DNA from: Anadara kagoshimensis
Taxonomy: Eukaryota > Mollusca > Bivalvia > Arcoida > Arcidae
Length of the DNA stretch: 64,000 nucleotides
Direction of reading: 5' to 3'
NCBI GenBank assembly: GCA_021292105.1
Contig: CM037864.1
Span: 13,253,898-13,317,897 of the forward strand
Numbering within the stretch: the stretch's first letter is position 1; each line of letters begins with the position of its first letter. This document shows positions 1 to 11,703 of the stretch, one piece after another. The position numbers were made by a program, and so were the translations under genes. The notes below the pieces were generated by a model. It was not told the DNA's origin, searched no databases, and was given only the letters and a program-made list of their open reading frames with translations.

Positions 1-654
1 AAAACAACATTCAACCAAGAAACTAACCAACAAGAACAACTTGACATTGCAACATAAATGAAATGAACAGCTAAACAATCTAATGAACTGAAATCAATTA
101 TCTAGACAAGCCATCCGGTTATGATGTTTCCATGGTAGCGCGATAAATATATGGAACAATCTACTGAACATTGCATTTGAAGGCAAATCTAGATAAGCAT
201 TCTATAAGGGTTTCTCCATGAGAGCGATAAAAGGAACATATTGAACAATCTAATATATATGATTTTATTTTATTGTCTACAACTAAATCTTGGTATCAAA
301 ATAATTGCAAAATTAACAATCAACAAATGTCTACATTTATTTCTACTTATTATATATAGGAAACTAGTTCAAAACGAGTCCGTGTTACATACAGTTTGTA
401 TTTACAGAATATTCTTATTCGTTCACAAGTACAGAAACACTATTTATTAAACCAAATATAATCTTCCATACATACCTTAAAATATTCTTAAATTTAAAGT
501 TTATACAACTTGACCATCTTTAAAATAAACATGTTTTAATTAGTGTAATTCACCAGCTTATTGCTCAACAAGTGACACAAAACAAGTGACAAAAAATCAT
601 ACATGTTTGACATGGCCAAGACAAGAATGACCATGAAAATTCCAAAATAAAAAC

Positions 655-932
655 AAACTAGAACTGTCTCTTGAGAGCCAAATATCCCCGCCCCAACATT
701 TAATGTTTTACCGCGACCTTTTATTTTAAGATAAGACCTTGGTTCAAGGTCATGGCACACCTTTGGACCTTTGAAATTACTCATGTGACGTTTTATGACA
801 TTCGTTCAAAGCAGCTATGAGATATGGCCGGACACGATTTTACAAGACCAGACAGACAGACAGATGGGCGCACGGACAGACATGGTGATTCCAATATACT
901 TCCCTCAAACTAGTTTGCAGAGGTGTAAATAT
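655..932. repeat. Dispersed repeat, family A (copy 1)
   Basis: The segment begins AACTAGAACTGTCTCTTGAG and ends with the AAACTAGTTTGCAG region. Related copies are at 15268-15533, 38170-38365, 38828-39075 and 40100-40345. Shared blocks include TTGGTTCAAGGTCATG, GATGAGATAT-like and ACAGACAGACAGA. Non-coding; type not identified. The remaining bases 1-654 and 933-952 show nothing I can assign. Confidence 0.75.
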
Positions 933-952
933 GGATGATGTTTATTACCCCT

Positions 953-1435
953 GTTGAATCCCTATATATAGTAACATCGCTTTATGTAGTAACTACGCTA
1001 TATGTATGAAGTAACATCGCTATATGATGTAAGAAATGTACGCCAAATGTAGTAAGGACACGTTATATGTAGTAAACATTTCCAACATATGTAATAAGGA
1101 CACGCTATATGCAGTGACATTTTTGGTAGCTATATGTAGTAATTGCTAGGTCACGTTATTTAGTGATATCTTCATTCACCCAATCACTATTTTTTTTAAT
1201 GTTTCTAGAAGAGTCGAATCCATTAACATTATGAACATTTAATGGATAACCATTAGTTACTAGATGCAGCTACCAAAAATGTTGCCACATATAACGTAAC
1301 CTAGCAGTTACTACATATAGCTACAAAAACGTTACTACATATAGCGCGTCCTTACCACATGGCGGAATTTTATTTATTTCATATAATGGTAGCGTAGTAA
1401 TGTAGCGTAGTTACTACATATAGGGGTTCGATAAC
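953..1435. repeat. Foldback element with long inverted arms
   Basis: The left end CCCTATATATAGTAAC and the right end GTTACTACATATAGGG are near-inverted. The TATGTAGTAA motif recurs along the left arm and its complement TTACTACATATA along the right arm, with a spacer at about 1160-1260. The whole segment could fold on itself. It looks like a MITE or foldback transposon without coding capacity. Confidence 0.7.
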
Positions 1436-1551
1436 CTCTCAAATTGTTATATTACAGAATATATTTGTTATGCATAAAAAATTACGAAAATTCGTGAAAA
1501 TGGAAACACTGGGTTGGTTATAAGTGGAACAACATTTAAAAGTTTAGGTTG

Positions 1552-1739
1552 TACAGCCCAACCTGCCTTAAAGGTCACCTCTATATAAGGGTCACCTGCT
1601 TATAAAGGCCAGCAGAATTGTATCCCAACTGTTCTTCATTAATATTATTTGAACCTGTATATAAAGGTACCCTGTCCATAAAGGCCACTTTTACTGGTTC
1701 CCTTGGGTGGCCTTTATAGATAGGCTAGACTTGACTGTA
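1552..1739. mobile_element. MITE family TACAGT (copy 1)
   Basis: A 188-bp element starting TACAGCCCAACCTGCCTTAA and ending AGGCTAGACTTGACTGTA, so the ends are inverted. Full-length relatives of 183 bp are at 16846-17028 and 63097-63279. All contain the TATAAAGG(T/C)CACC motif several times. The TA ends suggest a TA target site, as in Tc1/mariner-derived MITEs. Confidence 0.8.
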
Positions 1740-2404
1740 GTATTCAAATTTATTTTTATACATGTACTCAACAATTATATGATTCTCACGATGGTAAAAC
1801 CGTCAAATCTTAAAAAAAATTGTTTATTATCCAAATACAGGTACACAATTCCCTCAATTATATGTTATGATATATTGTAGTAAGTGCACAGTTGAACTGG
1901 GAACTGGGAACTGGTTTTTGCTTTTAGTTCCACGCTGACAACTGTAATCACGAAAGAAATTTCACCAAATGTTCATTTACTTCCATTGAACTGATTTATC
2001 TCCCTTTAATCATTACATAATTCATTAAATTAGACAGCAATTATTATCATCTAATAAAAATATAAATAAAATCTACACAAATTCCAAACCACAGTATGAT
2101 CAAACCCTGACAAGAGTACTCACAGGAAGAAGCGAAATACTTACAAAACCATCTCCCATACAAGCCACTTATTGAAAACAAAGGTACACTCATATATATG
2201 TTATCATCACAAAAACTTCTCTTACAGCAAAGATTAAAGAAAACATTCCAGTTGTCGACATAAATAAATTTGTTTAAGGCTCAAAACAGAGGAACATTAT
2301 TATTTTAAATATTCACTTAAAACCAGATTTCAAATTAATGAAATTGACTGAAAATGGTATGACCCATTATTAGTTGTTATTCAGACTTTGTATCTATCTA
2401 CCCA
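1740..2404. other. Intronic or downstream AT-rich sequence
   Basis: No exon, RNA gene or repeat that I can recognise. Confidence 0.5.
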
Positions 2405-3111
2405 TCATGTAATAATCACCCACAAAAATTATTTTCATCGTATAAGTCTGCAACCAACGGCAAAGAAATGTTGTTTAATTGCTGTTTTCACTTTATATAT
2501 GTGCTGATCCATCGATTATGCCTCAATCACCCGCAACATTCTTTTCATGGTGGCACAACGAAAAAGTCTGCAACCAATGGCAAAGAAATGTTCGTAATAG
2601 CTGTTTAAAGTAAATATTATATTTGTCTATCCATACAGCATGCTCGAATCGCCCACAATATTCGTTCCATCGTGTACGACGAAAAACTCTGCAACCCACG
2701 CAAAGAAACGGTCCATGCTGTCAACAATTCATATATTTGTCTATCCATCCAGCATGACGAAATCACATGCAACATTCTTTTCATCCTGTACAACGAAACA
2801 GTCGAACAATCTGCAACCAATGGCAAAAATGGTCCCTAATTGCTCTTTACAATTCATATATAAACCAATCACCTTCAACATTTATTAACATCATAATATA
2901 ACCTAAAACAACATAAACATTCCGGATATCCGATGCCACTAGTGACCCCTATTTGTTTGCTGTTTCCAATATCTATCTGTGTCTCTCCATCTAGCATATC
3001 CCAATGTTCCACAACATCTCTTTCATCATGGCACAGCATAAATCCGTCTCCAATCGCCATTGCCAATAAAATGGCCCATAGTTCATAACTGCTTACATTT
3101 AATATATGGGT
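2405..3111 (-). repeat. Tandem decayed copies of the 3' end of the 3112 exon
   Basis: Six degenerate units, about 115-135 bp apart, repeat the DNA that encodes the exon's last ligands and tail. The block corresponding to CATTCTTTTCATCATGG of the exon recurs near 2430, 2532, 2650, 2770, 2885 and 3010. The unit at about 2990-3060 still reads GFMLCHDERD...DMLDG, which is recognisably CFTLYHDEKN...MMDG of the exon. Frames are otherwise broken. Confidence 0.78.
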
Positions 3112-3425
3112 CTATCCATCCATCATATTCCATTCCCCTGTCACATTCTTTTCATCATGGTACAATGTGAAACAGCCTTTATTGATGCACAGAGGAACGT
3201 CACAAGTGTCGCACTTGTATGTCGTATAAACATGCCAGCCGGATTTAGTTTTTAACCTCTTTAGCTGACAATATAGGCATATTTTACGCTTATGATGTAA
3301 GGTATGCACGGCTTTGTGTGTACCCCCTCCTTCTCTCGACTCCCAAGCTGTGCTAAAAGTCATACCGACTTTATCACGAATTACTGGATGTTTCAGTGAC
3401 CTCACAGACGTTATTTGACCAAAAT
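3112..3425 (-). CDS. Alternative 3'-terminal exon, piggyBac-type zinc finger (most distal)
   Basis: The exon starts after a minus-strand acceptor TTTGCAG at about 3426-3432; the first two bases (AT) finish a split codon, and the frame stays open for 103 further codons to a stop at 3112. It encodes a cysteine-rich zinc-binding module with Cys at about residues 50/53, 72/75, 80 and 85 and His at 90. The loop reads RLKTKSGW and the core CDTCDVPLC then CFTLYH. The loop between the fifth and sixth Cys is the shortest of the set (four residues). The leader contains a GGG and basic stretch. It is the last exon of the array in transcription order. The 3' portion recurs as decayed copies at 2405-3110. 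A possible ATTAAA poly(A) signal lies just past the stop (3096-3101). Function as a DNA- or protein-binding C-terminus is inferred from the module only. Confidence 0.82.
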
Positions 3426-4319
3426 CTGCAAAGATAAACAAAATCAACAACCATATAATTCATAATTTTATTGAGGAATTCTAATACAAATAATATAATA
3501 CATTATCTAAATAAGTTCGTCTACTATTGGTATCACTCCGTTTGTGAAAGTGAAATAGTCTTTTTTTTCCATAAAAATCAAATAAACTTGAATAAAATGC
3601 GATGTTGACACAAGTTTTCAGTTAAGACTAGGAACAAGTAACTGAAAAATCTTTATTCAAGTTTATACTTTCTATGAAAAAACAAGCATTTCACTGTCAC
3701 AAACAGAGTGATTCCAATACAAAGTTATTACTAAAACTAAAAATCAACATCACACATTTTGTTTAGTTTTCAGGTTATTTTGTTCCTACATGTCATAAAA
3801 TTAATGGGTTCCACCATACATACTTTAGATTTACAATGCCTCATCAACTGTGTTCAACATGCTACACACACGCGTGTTACAAAAGTGGTTAACAGACTAC
3901 TGTAATTTCCAAATAAAGTATATTTACACCAGTTTGCACAAGTGTGCGTTACAAATATCGTAACAGGCTACTCTACAAAGAATCCATGGTTATTTTATTA
4001 CTAACAAATGAAACAACAGCAGTTACAACTAAATTTCTGTTTTAATTTAAATTCGTAATTTGCAAGTATATTTACACAATTGCATCCTGTATCGGCATTC
4101 TTTAGCAAAATCGATAAAGAGTCAACTTTCTAATAAAAAACTAACATCCGTACCCCTTTTAATTTCAATTTGTAATTTACAACGAAAGTATATTTACACG
4201 TATTAAAACACACGTGCGTGATACAAACTTCGTTTACAGACTAATGTACACAAATGCTCCAGGTCCTGGCTTTCTTTACCCAGGATCTATACAGACTGAA
4301 TTTCTTCTACTACCAAATT
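3426..4319. other. Intronic AT-rich sequence
   Basis: Poorly defined relatives of the 4320-6020 repeat appear from about 3840 onwards (TATATTTACACxxxTTTGCACA). I see no exon. Confidence 0.5.
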
Positions 4320-6480
4320 TATTAATGGCTTTACACTAACATTCAGTTCCCCTGTAACTTAAAATTGTAATTTGCAACAAAAGCATATATACACTAACTA
4401 CAATGGCCGTTAACAGGATGATGTCCAGACATGCAAAAGGTACTCAAATTCTTTACGTATGATCTAAACATAATTAATTCTACTGTAGATGGAACAAACA
4501 GCTTAAAATTAAAATTCGAACACCTTGTAATTTAAATTTGTTATTTGTAACTAAAGAGTATTTACTCTATTTGCAAACAACTGCATCAGGTACTGGCATT
4601 CTTAGCGTGAGAACTACACAGAGTCAATGTCTTCAACAACAAAAGGAACCAACGTCTAACATTAAAATCCAAACACCTTGAACTTTGCGAAGAATGTATA
4701 TTTACACTAATTTGAAAATGCTGTATACTAGTACAACTGCATCAGACACTGGTATTCCATAAGTAAGATCTATACAGAATCAATGTCTTATATTACACAA
4801 TGAAACAACGGCTTCACATTAAAATCCACAACCCTTGTAATTTAATTTTGTAATTAGTATATTTACATTATTTTTACAAGTGTGTGTTTTCAAAGAACTG
4901 CATCAGGAACTGCCATTCTTTAAGTTAGATCTACAGAATCAATGTCTTCTATTAAATGAAACAGCGTCTAACATTAAACTCGAATCATGTAACCATGTAA
5001 AATTTGAACTTTGCAACGAAAGTATATTTACATAAATGTGCACATATTGTACGCAACTGCATCAGACACTTGCATTTCTTAAGTAAGATCTATACAGAAT
5101 CAATGTCGTATACTACCCAATGGAACAACGGCTTCACAATAAAATCCACAACCCTTGTAATTCAAATTTGTAATTAGTATATTTACATTATTTGTACACG
5201 CGTGTTTTCAAACAACTGTATCAGGAACTGGCATTCTTTAAGTTAGATCTACAGAGAATCAATCTCTCCTATTAAATTAAACGTTTCGCATTAAAATCGA
5301 ATCGCGTAACCATGTCACTTACACTTGAACTTTGCAACGAAAGCATATTCACATTAGTTTGCACATGTCGTACACAACTGCATCAGATACTTGCATTTCT
5401 AAGTAAGATCTATATAGAATTTATGCCTTATTCTACCCAAATGAAACAACGGCGTCACATTAAAATCCATAACCCTTGTAATTTAATTTTTGTAACTAGT
5501 ATATTTACAATTTTTTTTACAAGTGTGTGTTTTCAAACAACTGCATCAGGAACTGGCATTCTTTAAGTTAGATCTACAGAGAATCAATGTCTTCTATTAA
5601 ATTAAACGTCTCGCATTAAAATGGAATCATGTAACCATGTAAAATTTGAATTTTGCAACGAAAGTATATTTCCATTAATTTGCACATATTGTAACTGCAT
5701 CAGATACTGGCATTTCTTAAGTAAGATCTATACAAAATCAATGTCTAATACTATCCAACGAAACAACGGCTTCACATTAAAATCCACAACCCTTGTAATT
5801 CAATTTTGTAACTAGTATATTTACATTATTTTTTACAAGTGTGTGTTTTCAAACAACTGCATCAGGAACTGTAATTATGTCACTTACACTTGAACTTTGC
5901 AACGAAAGCATATTCACATTAGTTTGCACATGTCGTACACAACAGCAACAGATACTTGCATTTCTAAGTAAGATCTATACAGAAATTTAAGTAAGATCTA
6001 TACAGAAATTAAGTCTTATACTAGCAGACGAAACAACGGCTTTTCATTAAAATCCATTCCCCCTTTTAAAATTTCAAGCTAAAGTATATTCACATGACTT
6101 TTCACACGTGTTACAATATCCGTTATAAGGTTGTTGTCCACACATGCATCAACTACTGCAATTCGAAATCAATGTCTTCTAGCAAAATGAAACAACGTCT
6201 TCACATTTAAATTCGACCATCTTGTAATTTCAATTTAAATTAAAAATTGCAACGAAATTATATTTAAATAACAATTTCATGTACATCAGCCACTGGCATT
6301 CTTCACGTAAGATATAATATCTTCTACTACCAAATGAAGCACCGTCTTCACATTAAAATCCAATCATTTTTTTTAATTAAAATTTGAAATTTGCGACGAA
6401 ATTATATTTACACTAATTTACACATTAGCATCAGGTCATGGCTTTCTTCACGCAAGATCTATACAGAATCAATTCCTTCT
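4320..6480. repeat. Tandem array with about 160-bp monomers and about 320-bp higher-order dimers
   Basis: The CATCAG(G/A)xACTGGCATTC box recurs at about 4740, 4901, 5060, 5220, 5381, 5544, 5698 and 5860. Alternate units share features: ACACTTGCATTTCTTAAGTAAG-like versions at 4740/5060/5381/5698 and GGAACTGGCATTCTTTAAGTTAG-like versions at 4901/5220/5544/5860. Alternate-unit spacing is 316-324 bp. Flanking units at 4320-4580 and 6020-6480 are more diverged. Confidence 0.8.
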
Positions 6481-6484
6481 ACTA

Positions 6485-6886
6485 CCGTTGGAAGAAATGG
6501 ACTGCCCTTCTGTTTTGATTCGAATTTGTATTCAAGATGTCCATTCAGTTGAATTGCTCTTATACAAAATGTCCATACAGCTGAATCCCTCTAACATAGG
6601 GACTTTTGGAAGTTCCATAGGAAGAATTGGACTGCCAACCTTTTTTGATAGAAATTGTATTTAAAATGCTGTTGAATTGATAAATTGACATGTGTTCGAA
6701 CTTCTGAATAAGGATTTGTTTTTATTCAAAATGTTACTCTTGTTGAATAGCAATGTATCTCAAGTTTTGAATTAGGAATTTTTTGGAAATTCCGTTAGAA
6801 AAATTAGACAGTCCCTATCTTTCGATTAGAATTGATTAAAAATATCAATACAGTTGAATCACGATGTATCCTCTAATTTAAAAATT
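6485..6886 (-). repeat. Decayed tandem copies of the 3' end of the 6887 exon
   Basis: The string GTTCCGTTGGACGAATTGG, next to the exon stop at about 6893, has degenerate relatives near 6488 (GTTGGAAGAAATGGACTG), 6612 (GTTCCATAGGAAGAATTGG) and 6788 (ATTCCGTTAGAAAAATTAG). Each is followed by a TCTTTTGAT-like block. Spacing is roughly 105-175 bp. Confidence 0.65.
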
Positions 6887-7203
6887 TTAAGAAGTTCCGT
6901 TGGACGAATTGGTCTGTCCATCTCTTTTGATACCGCGATAGTAATTCTTAAGTTCTTGGTGGTAGTTGTCAAAACAGCCTCTCTCCACGATACAAAGCGG
7001 GACGTCACAAGCATTACACTTATACGTCGTATACACAAGCCAGCCTGATTTCGTTTTCGTCTTGTTGGCTTGGCAATGGACGCACATTTTCCGTTTACTT
7101 TCGGCCGTGTGTACAGGATAATGGCCCATCATTCTAAGAACCGGTGATGAGGACGATTCTGGGGTCTGTACTCTCGTCTGTGTAAAAGTCTGTCGTATTA
7201 GAT
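6887..7203 (-). CDS. Alternative 3'-terminal exon, piggyBac-type zinc finger
   Basis: The acceptor is TTCTTTCAG at 7204-7212. Two bases (AT) complete the split codon and the frame is then open through a Ser-rich leader (residues about 2-24, with four Ser in a row) that lies upstream of the first Met, so the exon is longer than a Met-initiated reading would suggest. Zinc ligands are Cys 41/44, 63/66, 71, 77 and His 82, with the loop KTKTKSGW and core CNACDVPLC. The protein matches the 3112 exon closely (TTYKC, CDVPLC), so these two are probably recent paralogues. The C-terminal tail is polar and charged. Fragments similar to its 3' end recur at 6485-6886, immediately past the stop. Confidence 0.82.
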
Positions 7204-7664
7204 CTGAAAGAATAAAAGGTCAAGCATTTTTAATATATTACTTGGCAAATTCGTCTTTCAGATCTAATACGGCGTACCTAAATACTACAATGCGTTAACT
7301 TTTTGAATATTTTGTTATATGTTAGTTTTGAAATACTTAAACAATCCATTATTAGCAGTGACAATACTATTTTCTTCTTTCAGATATAATACGGGGATCC
7401 CAAATACTTGGCACTTTTATCATCAAAAGTTATATTCTAAAACTATATGTTTTAAAACCTTACCCTAAAACAAAACGTAAAAGATATAGATTTCACATAG
7501 TAAAGTTGAATGCGTGACCATAAATGAACCAGTACTTTCCACACAAAATTCCCTGCAATTTTACCATTATCGCATCACCAAGATAATTCTAAGAATGGGT
7601 TTAATTTTTAAATAATAAATTCCATTTTTTTTTCAACATATTCAAGGATTTAACGCGTCATTTA

Positions 7665-7780
7665 GAGGAAGTGCTTACCCTTTCGGAGCACCTGGCCTCA
7701 CTCCCATGGTGGAAGTTCACGTGTATAGCTAACTTTGTCAGTTGTCAAAGTGTTTACTTTGTATTTTTAGATTTTGATAT
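7665..7780. repeat. Dispersed repeat, family B (copy 1)
   Basis: Contains GAGGAAGTGCTTACCCTTTC, GGAGCACCTGGCCTCACT and GGTGGAAGTTCACGTGT. A close copy is at 43803-43915. Origin unknown. Confidence 0.7.
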
Positions 7781-7984
7781 AGACAGCATGATATGATTAT
7801 GTTCGATTTGAAGTTGATATCTGTATTCTGTTCTAGACTTGACAAGCATTTATTCAAGGTACCATTACAAACTTCAGTGAAAATTCTTATATCAACACTC
7901 ATGAATGTGTAGGTCTGGGTTCCTTTTGATGGGATGTGGGCTAATAAAAAGCGAGCACTGTAACGCATGACATAATGGTATTCG

Positions 7985-8800
7985 GGATCGGTTGATTACA
8001 TGTGGGTTTAAATCTCAGTTAAGAAAATTCCCATACATCGGGACGTCGCAATGGAGCTATAGATGCAGTGACAGAATTTTTTACTTTACAGATCGATAAG
8101 GGCAATATACAGGGAGGTTCTTTAACGTGTTGAGTCAACAGTTTTTAAGATCTCTTCAGAAGAAACCCATGACTTTTATTTCTCGATTCTAAGAAATGTG
8201 CGGCGAAGGAAGTCATTAGCTATTTTCAAGCCTTGATCAGACCCAGTCATGTTTGAATCCCGACCTTCCTCAAATGAAGCAAGAACTATATAAGCTGTGC
8301 TCCCGTAGTGGCCACTGATATCCATTAATGAGGTTAATTTAAATCCTCGGTAGTGACCTTTTAAACAGTCATATTAGGTCAGTCTAAATATGCGTTTATT
8401 CCGCCTTGTTTGCCTTATCGGTCAACTAAACAATAACAGGAACCTCCCGTTGCGATAAATAGGTCCGTTCTATCTGACTGGGAAATAAAATTCACGTTTT
8501 CATGTCAAGACATATCTTTTTAACAGCTCTGGCGAAATAGATCAAAACCACAGACAGCCCAAACCTGTCGAAGATATAAGCAGGTGAGTGATTCATTGAA
8601 TGGGGTTTTACGTCCAAATAGAGAATATTTTACTCATATCGAGACGCCATAAGCTATATGTAAAGTGGCAAAAATAACCTTTGCAGTGTGCTCAAGGCAA
8701 TGTTCTTTAACGTGTCACACTTGCCGTGTCATGGGACATCTGTTTTTAAAGTCTCTTCAGAGGGACCCCAATGACCTTCCTTTTTAAATGTCAAAACATA
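7985..8800. repeat. Two old SINE-like remnants
   Basis: At 7990-8200 and 8595-8790 are blocks such as GGGTTTTACGTCC, ATTTTACTCATATCGAGAC and GTTCTTTAACGTGT that match parts of the SINE bodies at 16414-16740 and 48786-49130. No tRNA-like head or target duplications remain. The bases between show nothing else. Confidence 0.5.
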
Positions 8801-9159
8801 GGTGTCGAAAATTTCAAACGTCGATTACCGTTAAATGAGCGATATTTGGCGTTTGGTCTACGCTTCAGATTTGTTTCGTTTATAAAGCCCTAGTTCATCG
8901 CTACATGAATAATAATGTGTAACTGTTTAAATCAGAAAAAACAAGGAAAATTAAACTCTTCTATTTCCGCGTCCGCCATCTTGAGATGAGGGTACCTGCA
9001 GTTATGACATCAGCTTAACCCCTGTGATATATCGCACACCTGTCGAAATTCTAGGATGGTGAAAACAGCCATTGACCTTCAGCTAGCGAACTGACAAACA
9101 TCCTTACATTTGTTGATTAGGATAAAATCCTTGGCGATGGTAGACACTAAGTTTATAAG

Positions 9160-9765
9160 GTAGGTATACGACATTTTAGACAACCCGTTCATCGAGGCCC
9201 CGATTGTTTTCTGGACTATCCTTCCAAGTGCGGAAATACCCCAGAACTATCAACATACAAAACCATTAAAATAATGTTTTTAAGCCCCAAATACTTTTCA
9301 ACTGATAGATTGGTAGGTCGACATTTTAGATAACTCGGTTATTGAGACCTCGATATGTTTTCTGGACTATCATTCCAAGTGCGGAAATACCCCAGAACTA
9401 TCAAAATACAAAACCATTAAAATAATGTTTTTAAGCCCCAAATAAGTTTCAATTAATTGGTTGTTGGCCGACATTTCAGACAATTCGTTCATCGAGGCCA
9501 CAATTCTTTTTTTTTTTTCACTATCCTTCCCAGTACGGAAATTACCCTGAACTATCGGCACACAAATCAATTTTTAAAAAATCATGTTTTTAAGTCCCAA
9601 ATACGTTTCATTTGATAGGCCGACATTTTAGATAACTCCGTCATCGAGACCCCGATTACTTTTCCAGACTATACTTCCAAGTACGGAAATACTCCTGCAA
9701 ACAATACTATTTTTAAAAATAATTCTTTTAAGCCCCAAATAGATCTCAATTTGATTTATTTTGAC
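9160..9765. repeat. Four tandem units of about 150 bp
   Basis: The CGACATTTTAGA box recurs at about 9169, 9319, 9469 and 9621. Each unit also has ATCGAGGCCCCGATT, CTTCCAAGTGCGGAAATA and AATGTTTTTAAGCCCCAAAT. No coding frame spans them convincingly. The flanks 8801-9159 and 9766-10005 hold nothing recognised. Confidence 0.85.
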
Positions 9766-10004
9766 ATTTATTTATTTCATTCGTTTACAACATTACATAA
9801 AAATTATTTATAGAATATATGAGTAACTTGTTTAATATATACATTAGGTATTTAAACATCACCATAGATCTATTTACGAATAAATGTGAAATTAACAGTT
9901 TGATATATGCTACAAACAATTGTACATCCGAATAATCCAATCCTTTGTTTCAAATATTTTAATTGGTCAGACTCAACTGACTCAACGTCATATTGTTCTG
10001 GATG

Positions 10005-10005
<1 letters not shown>

Positions 10006-10056
<51 letters not shown>
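10006..10056. repeat. (CA)n microsatellite
   Basis: An uninterrupted dinucleotide run of about 50 bp. The long reading frames crossing it on both strands are artefacts of the repeat. Confidence 0.97.
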
Positions 10057-10058
<2 letters not shown>

Positions 10059-10887
10059 ATTCCTATGACATAATGATGTTACAAGATGAATTTCGACAAA
10101 GACTTAAGAGTCTTCACCTTCCAAAGATATCGACCGGCGATATTTTAATTTTTCCAAGATCAATTTTTAATTTTAAGGTTCTTGCAAACAAAGTTTTCTC
10201 TTTACTTTTGACAACTAATTTGAATCTCTTGTAAATGAGACCCCTTGTCACGTTTGGCGTGGCACCATAACACCCCCTGCTGTATAATGCCATCAGTGCT
10301 ACGCACAGGCAAAATTTGTGCACCTTGGCTTATAGCTGTCGACGTCTCGATATTAATGAAATATTTTTGACAGGAACGTTAAACACCAATACTCAACTCT
10401 TGCACATCACTACAATATATAGGTAGGTATCCTGTATGTTTTAACGTTGTGATAAATTCTGATAAATGTACACTTCACAGTCTCAAACGATGGGTGTTTT
10501 GTCTTTAACTCAAAACAACGATGAAACACCAATTGGTTGTTAAATTTATACGAATGTAAATGACAAAATTAATATTAACACTTCTATTATGATTGTGACA
10601 AGAACAATATAAGAAGTCACTCGCAATCCTTGAAAACACTCGAGCATGAAAAGTAGGTCAAGTTCATACATGCAACTGTACAAATAATGCTAACACGGTA
10701 TCAAAACTGTAACCAATAACAATGTCTATTTTGTCATGTGACCAGTAGTCAAGGAAACAAAAATGAAAAGCACATCTACAACAATCATAAAATTCCTTAA
10801 GAATCAACCGATAAATACCGAAGAAAGACGATGGACAAACATTTTGTTCTAAACCATACATTAGGGAAGGCCAATACTATGTCTTCC

Positions 10888-11110
10888 ACTAAATTTACGG
10901 ATTGCCGGCCACGCCCACAATGTTCCGACAAAGGCCGCCATCACGGTACCAAAGCAGCGTCACGGCAACTAATGACGTACTAGTGTCAGTGACGTCATTA
11001 AATGGCGCTATTCAGGCCGAGTTTTCATTCTTTTTTGCGTGTAAATCAAGCGTCCGGCCATTTGACGGAACATTGTGGTCGTGGCCGGCGATACGTCAAT
11101 TACAATTCCC
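10888..11110. mobile_element. MITE with GCCGGCCACG inverted ends (copy 1)
   Basis: The left end ATTGCCGGCCACGCCCACAA and the right end TTGTGGTCGTGGCCGGCGAT are inverted over about 27 bp or more. The second copy is at 62571-62790, with the interior also conserved (for example ACCAAAGCAGCG, CAACTAATGA). About 220 bp; no transposase. The region 10057-10887 holds nothing recognised. Confidence 0.85.
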
Positions 11111-11159
11111 ATGACACTTAACAAATACAGTGTTTATATTGTATATTGCACTTTAGTTT

Positions 11160-11695
11160 TTACTCTGCATCTTTTTGTTGACTTTCGACTTTTGGATATT
11201 GAACCAAAACAGGTAATTTGAAACGGTCAGATGCCGTAGGTTCCATTGCACTTGAATCTCTAGCTCCTAAAGACGGTGCTGTTGTCAAAAGCGGCAATTT
11301 AAAATTGTCTGACGTCCGTTCTACGTTTCCGAAGTCCGATGATGCCGATGATGTTGCTAAGGATCCCATGGTCTCGGTTTGAGAAGACGGGTATATCTCC
11401 CCTGTACCTGTAACAAGATTTGACGGGTGTACCAGACCAGGGTTGCCAAATTGCATAAGGTGATACTCTTGGAAGCAATCCCGATCGGTCCCCCTTGTTC
11501 CGCAACACAACGCGATGTCACAAACGGAACATTTATGCCGTGACCGTATCTTATTTCCCGCTCGGGTCTTAGTCCGTCTCACTGCACACAACATGCACTT
11601 CTTCTGGCCTTTGATCCTTGCCACTCGGTGTTCTCTATAAGATTCGGAGTAAAAACCTTCCTTGCCATTGACTATCAGAGGGGTTGCAATTCTTT
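11160..11695 (-). CDS. Alternative 3'-terminal exon, piggyBac-type zinc finger with long Ser/Thr tail
   Basis: The acceptor is CCTTTCAG at 11696-11703; AA completes the split codon. This is the longest exon in the set, about 178 residues. Cys 34/37, 56/59, 64, 74 and His 79 form the module; the core is CSVCDIALC and the loop before CFQEYH is the longest seen (nine residues). About 100 residues of Ser/Thr/Pro-rich tail follow, in which a short motif (DNFKLPLL, then DRFKLPVL) occurs twice and could be a linear binding motif. Open reading continues upstream of the acceptor with a hydrophobic stretch that mimics a signal peptide; since every sister exon begins at this acceptor I treat that stretch as intron. 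A MITE ends about 50 bp past the stop. A TATAAA-like poly(A) variant is at about 11133. Confidence 0.82.
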
Positions 11696-11703
11696 CTGAA
11701 AGG

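Noticed and set aside
9870-10234. Frames with Cys-Val and His-Thr repeats on both strands
   Set aside because: They are translations of the (CA)n microsatellite.
10902-11114. Plus-strand frame starting MPATPTMFRQRPPS, also found at 62576-62680
   Set aside because: The two frames are the two copies of one MITE and not a conserved gene.
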